Of a stretch of DNA of 7,830 nt, positions 6,450 through 7,830 are shown piece after piece (the stretch's first letter is position 1; each line of letters opens with the position of its first letter). Source of the stretch: an uncultured Eubacteriales bacterium (GTDB taxonomy: Bacteria; Bacillota; Clostridia; Oscillospirales; CAG-272); the NCBI GenBank assembly GCA_900554225.1, contig USGH01000112.1:1-7830 (forward strand), in the 5' to 3' direction. A program made the translations under genes and the position numbers. Below the pieces are notes generated by a model. The model did not search any database. It was not told the origin of the DNA and saw only the letters and a program-made list of their open reading frames with translations.

Positions 6450-7559
6450 TCATTTGCCAACCTTGGCGCAGGAGAAGCGGCAGACCTCCTCCGTGGAATT
6501 GGGATGTGCCAGAGCCTTCACGCACTCCCGCATAGCCGCCATCCGTACCGGGGCGCAGAAAAGCTGGTACAGGCATTCCTCGACCGGGCAGGTCACGCTT
6601 GCCGCCGACGCCGCGCCGTTGTTGAGCAGAAATTCTGTATTGCGCTCCTCCTGACCGGGGATGGGGTTCACGATCACCATCGGCAGCCCCTTGGCAAGCG
6701 ATTCCGAGGTGGTTAGCCCCCCCGGCTTGGTCACGATGCAGTCCGACGCGTCCATGAGCAGCGACACGTAATCCACAAAGCCCGTGGACAGTACGCGGTG
6801 CGTTGTGGGGGTGCCGTCCACCTCCGCCTTCATCTCCGCGTTGTTGCCGCAGACCGCGATGATCTGGAAATCCATCGGCAGGCTGTCGATCTTGGCAAGC
6901 GTTTCCGCCATATTGCCGTAGCCCATAGAGCCGCCCATCAGGAGAATGGTAGAGAGTGCCGGATCCAGACCGAGCTGCTCCCGCGCCTTGTCCTTTTCGA
7001 CCGTCACCGTGAATTTCGGGTTGATCGGAATGCCGTAGGGGAGGATCTGCTCGTCCCGGAAGCCCTTGCGCCGCGCCTGCATGAGGAGTCCGCCCGCCGG
7101 GGTAAAGACGTAATCGTTGTGGGTGCAGTTTTCCCAGTACGGATGGAACGTGAAGTCGGTGAGGATGCCGAAGGTGGGGATGGAGAGCATATGCTTCTGC
7201 TTCATGAAATCGAGGATCAGTCCGGCAAACGGGTGGGTGAACACGACGAAATCGAACACCTCCGTGGCGATAAAGTCCGCGATATTGTCCGCCATTGCCA
7301 TATCGACGAGGTACGTGGTCGGGCGCGATTTGCCCTTGCGTTTTTCCGCCAGCCGATACCCGACCTTATACGCCGTTTTTGCCTTTTCGGTGACGAGCAG
7401 GTATCCCTCCGACAGAAATTCCGCCAGTGCCGGGGAGATATACTGGAACGTATCGAGGATGGTGCAGGTATGTCCCTGCCGTTCGTATTCCGCTTTCATG
7501 GCGCGCGCCGTGGAGTTATGGCCTTCGCCCGCCGTCACGGAGAGAATGAGGACCTTCAT
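6450..7559 (-). CDS. MGDG synthase/UgtP-like diacylglycerol glycosyltransferase (GT28)
   Basis: Members move a sugar from a UDP-sugar to diacylglycerol at the cytoplasmic membrane face, making glycolipids and lipoteichoic acid anchors. The 369 residues are close to Bacillus UgtP in length. The N-terminal half matches the MGDG synthase N-terminal domain, starting MKVLILSVTAGEGHNSTARA (SxTxGxGH), with FVVFTHPFAG (104-113) and GILTDFTFHPYW (131-142). The C-terminal half is a GT28 domain, with MGGSMGYGNM (208-217), STGFVDYVSLLMDASDCIVT (258-277), the donor-binding loop KPGGLTTSESLAKGLP (278-293) and PGQEERNTEFLLNNGAA (301-317). There is no signal peptide or transmembrane segment, as expected of a peripheral membrane enzyme. 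The ATG at 7559 has AAAGGAGA six bases upstream. The gene stands alone between two diverging repeat copies that begin 1 base after its stop and 17 bases before its start. Donor sugar and processivity cannot be read from sequence. Confidence 0.93.
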   Translation of the reverse strand: MKVLILSVTAGEGHNSTARAMKAEYERQGHTCTILDTFQYISPALAEFLSEGYLLVTEKAKTAYKVGYRLAEKRKGKSRPTTYLVDMAMADNIADFIATEVFDFVVFTHPFAGLILDFMKQKHMLSIPTFGILTDFTFHPYWENCTHNDYVFTPAGGLLMQARRKGFRDEQILPYGIPINPKFTVTVEKDKAREQLGLDPALSTILLMGGSMGYGNMAETLAKIDSLPMDFQIIAVCGNNAEMKAEVDGTPTTHRVLSTGFVDYVSLLMDASDCIVTKPGGLTTSESLAKGLPMVIVNPIPGQEERNTEFLLNNGAASAASVTCPVEECLYQLFCAPVRMAAMRECVKALAHPNSTEEVCRFSCAKVGK

Positions 7560-7592
7560 TGCGGATCTCCTTTCTACCGGGACCTGTCCCGG
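7560..7592 (-). promoter_or_regulatory. Ribosome binding site and abutting leader hairpin of the glycosyltransferase gene
   Basis: A strong Shine-Dalgarno sequence (AAAGGAGA, 7573-7566) lies six bases before the ATG. Three bases further upstream is the palindrome CCGGGAC-AG-GTCCCGG (7592-7577), shared with the repeat. In a transcript from further upstream this hairpin would sit against the ribosome site and could affect initiation or mRNA stability. I found no convincing promoter between the hairpin and the window edge. Confidence 0.55.
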
Positions 7593-7830
7593 CTCTCTGA
7601 TTTTTGACTTGCAGTCTGCCTACCGAACAAGTTCGGTGATTTGACTTGCAGTCGGCTGATTTCTTTTGCCTATCTGACTTGCAGTCTGCCTACCAAACTG
7701 CGTTTGCTGATTTCCTTTGTTATTTTATAAGGAATCGGCGTTTGGCTTTGGATTTTATTCTGGCTTCACCAGGGGAGAATACCACGTCATACGTGTAGAT
7801 TTTATTGTTGCCTTGCGGCGCACCAAAGGA
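7577..7830 (+). repeat. Dispersed structured repeat, copy 3 (runs off the window edge)
   Basis: This copy starts with CCGGGAC-CT-GTCCCGG (7577-7592) and ATTTTTGACTTGCAGTC, like copy 2. Instead of the GGATGC/GCATCC hairpin it carries three GACTTGCAGTC units. It then rejoins the others with TGATTTCCTTTGTTATTTTA-TAAGGAA, TTTGGCTT, GAATACC, TAGATTTTATTGTTGCC and TTGCGGCGCACCAAAGGA, the last two matching copy 2 closely up to the edge. The ATGNGG/CCNCAT hairpin of copies 1 and 2 is not kept here; a different one, CACGT-CAT-ACGTG (7783-7795), lies nearby. There is no convincing gene in these bases. Confidence 0.8.
7606..7690 (+). repeat. Three iterated GACTTGCAGTC units with variable palindromic inserts
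   Basis: Units start at 7606, 7643 and 7676. Units 1 and 3 read GACTTGCAGTCTGCCTACC and then a small palindrome (ACCGAAC-AA-GTTCGGT at 7622-7637; CAAAC-TGC-GTTTG at 7689-7703) before TGATTT. Unit 2 goes straight from GACTTGCAGTCGGC to TGATTT. The 11-mer can itself fold (GACT-TGC-AGTC). The same motif occurs at 5137 and 5239, and on the minus strand at 6421 (variant) and 6320. Confidence 0.75.

Noticed and set aside
6434..7592. Integron-type gene cassette with attC sites
   Set aside because: The palindromes lack the R'/L' core sites and size expected of attC, no integrase is visible, and the repeats flank the gene in opposite orientations.
7606..7703. Short CRISPR array made of GACTTGCAGTC units
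   Set aside because: The repeat is only 11-20 bases, unit lengths are irregular (37 and 33), the intervals are related palindromes rather than unique spacers, and no cas gene is present.

Overview
The window looks like a chromosomal segment of a GC-rich Clostridia-type Firmicute, probably Oscillospiraceae-like from the gut. This is inferred from an IreB-family protein (Firmicutes-restricted), an aldo/keto reductase fused to a two-cluster ferredoxin domain, a UgtP-like glycolipid glucosyltransferase and strong purine-rich ribosome binding sites. No marker in the window fixes the species.

All six genes lie on the minus strand. Reading right to left they are: a UgtP/MGDG-synthase-like glycosyltransferase (7559-6450); glyA, serine hydroxymethyltransferase (4984-3743), with a clear sigma-A-type promoter and a probable terminator; an IreB-family phosphoprotein (3583-3323); an aldo/keto reductase with C-terminal 4Fe-4S clusters (3207-2155); ribF (2148-1225), interrupted by an in-frame TAG; and a D,D-carboxypeptidase-like PBP (1221 to beyond the left edge). 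The last three are packed with gaps of 6 and 3 bases and are probably one operon. They cover cell-envelope work (peptidoglycan trimming, glycolipid synthesis), one-carbon metabolism, flavin cofactor synthesis and a redox enzyme. No single pathway joins them.

The unusual part is 5108-6449 and 7577-7830. These hold three copies of one long, apparently non-coding dispersed repeat. Copies 1 (plus) and 2 (minus) converge on a 176-base core. Copies 2 and 3 diverge and bracket the glycosyltransferase gene. Each copy starts at its gene-proximal end with a CGGGAC...GTCCCG hairpin and continues with several more hairpins. Between copies the stems are kept while loops change, and two stems show paired changes, which suggests selection on a folded RNA or single-stranded DNA. 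I see no transposase, tRNA or CRISPR array.

Two gene-level oddities also stand out. ribF carries an amber codon a few residues into its riboflavin-kinase module. The carboxypeptidase has Asn-Ala-Gly where the catalytic Lys-Thr-Gly box belongs.
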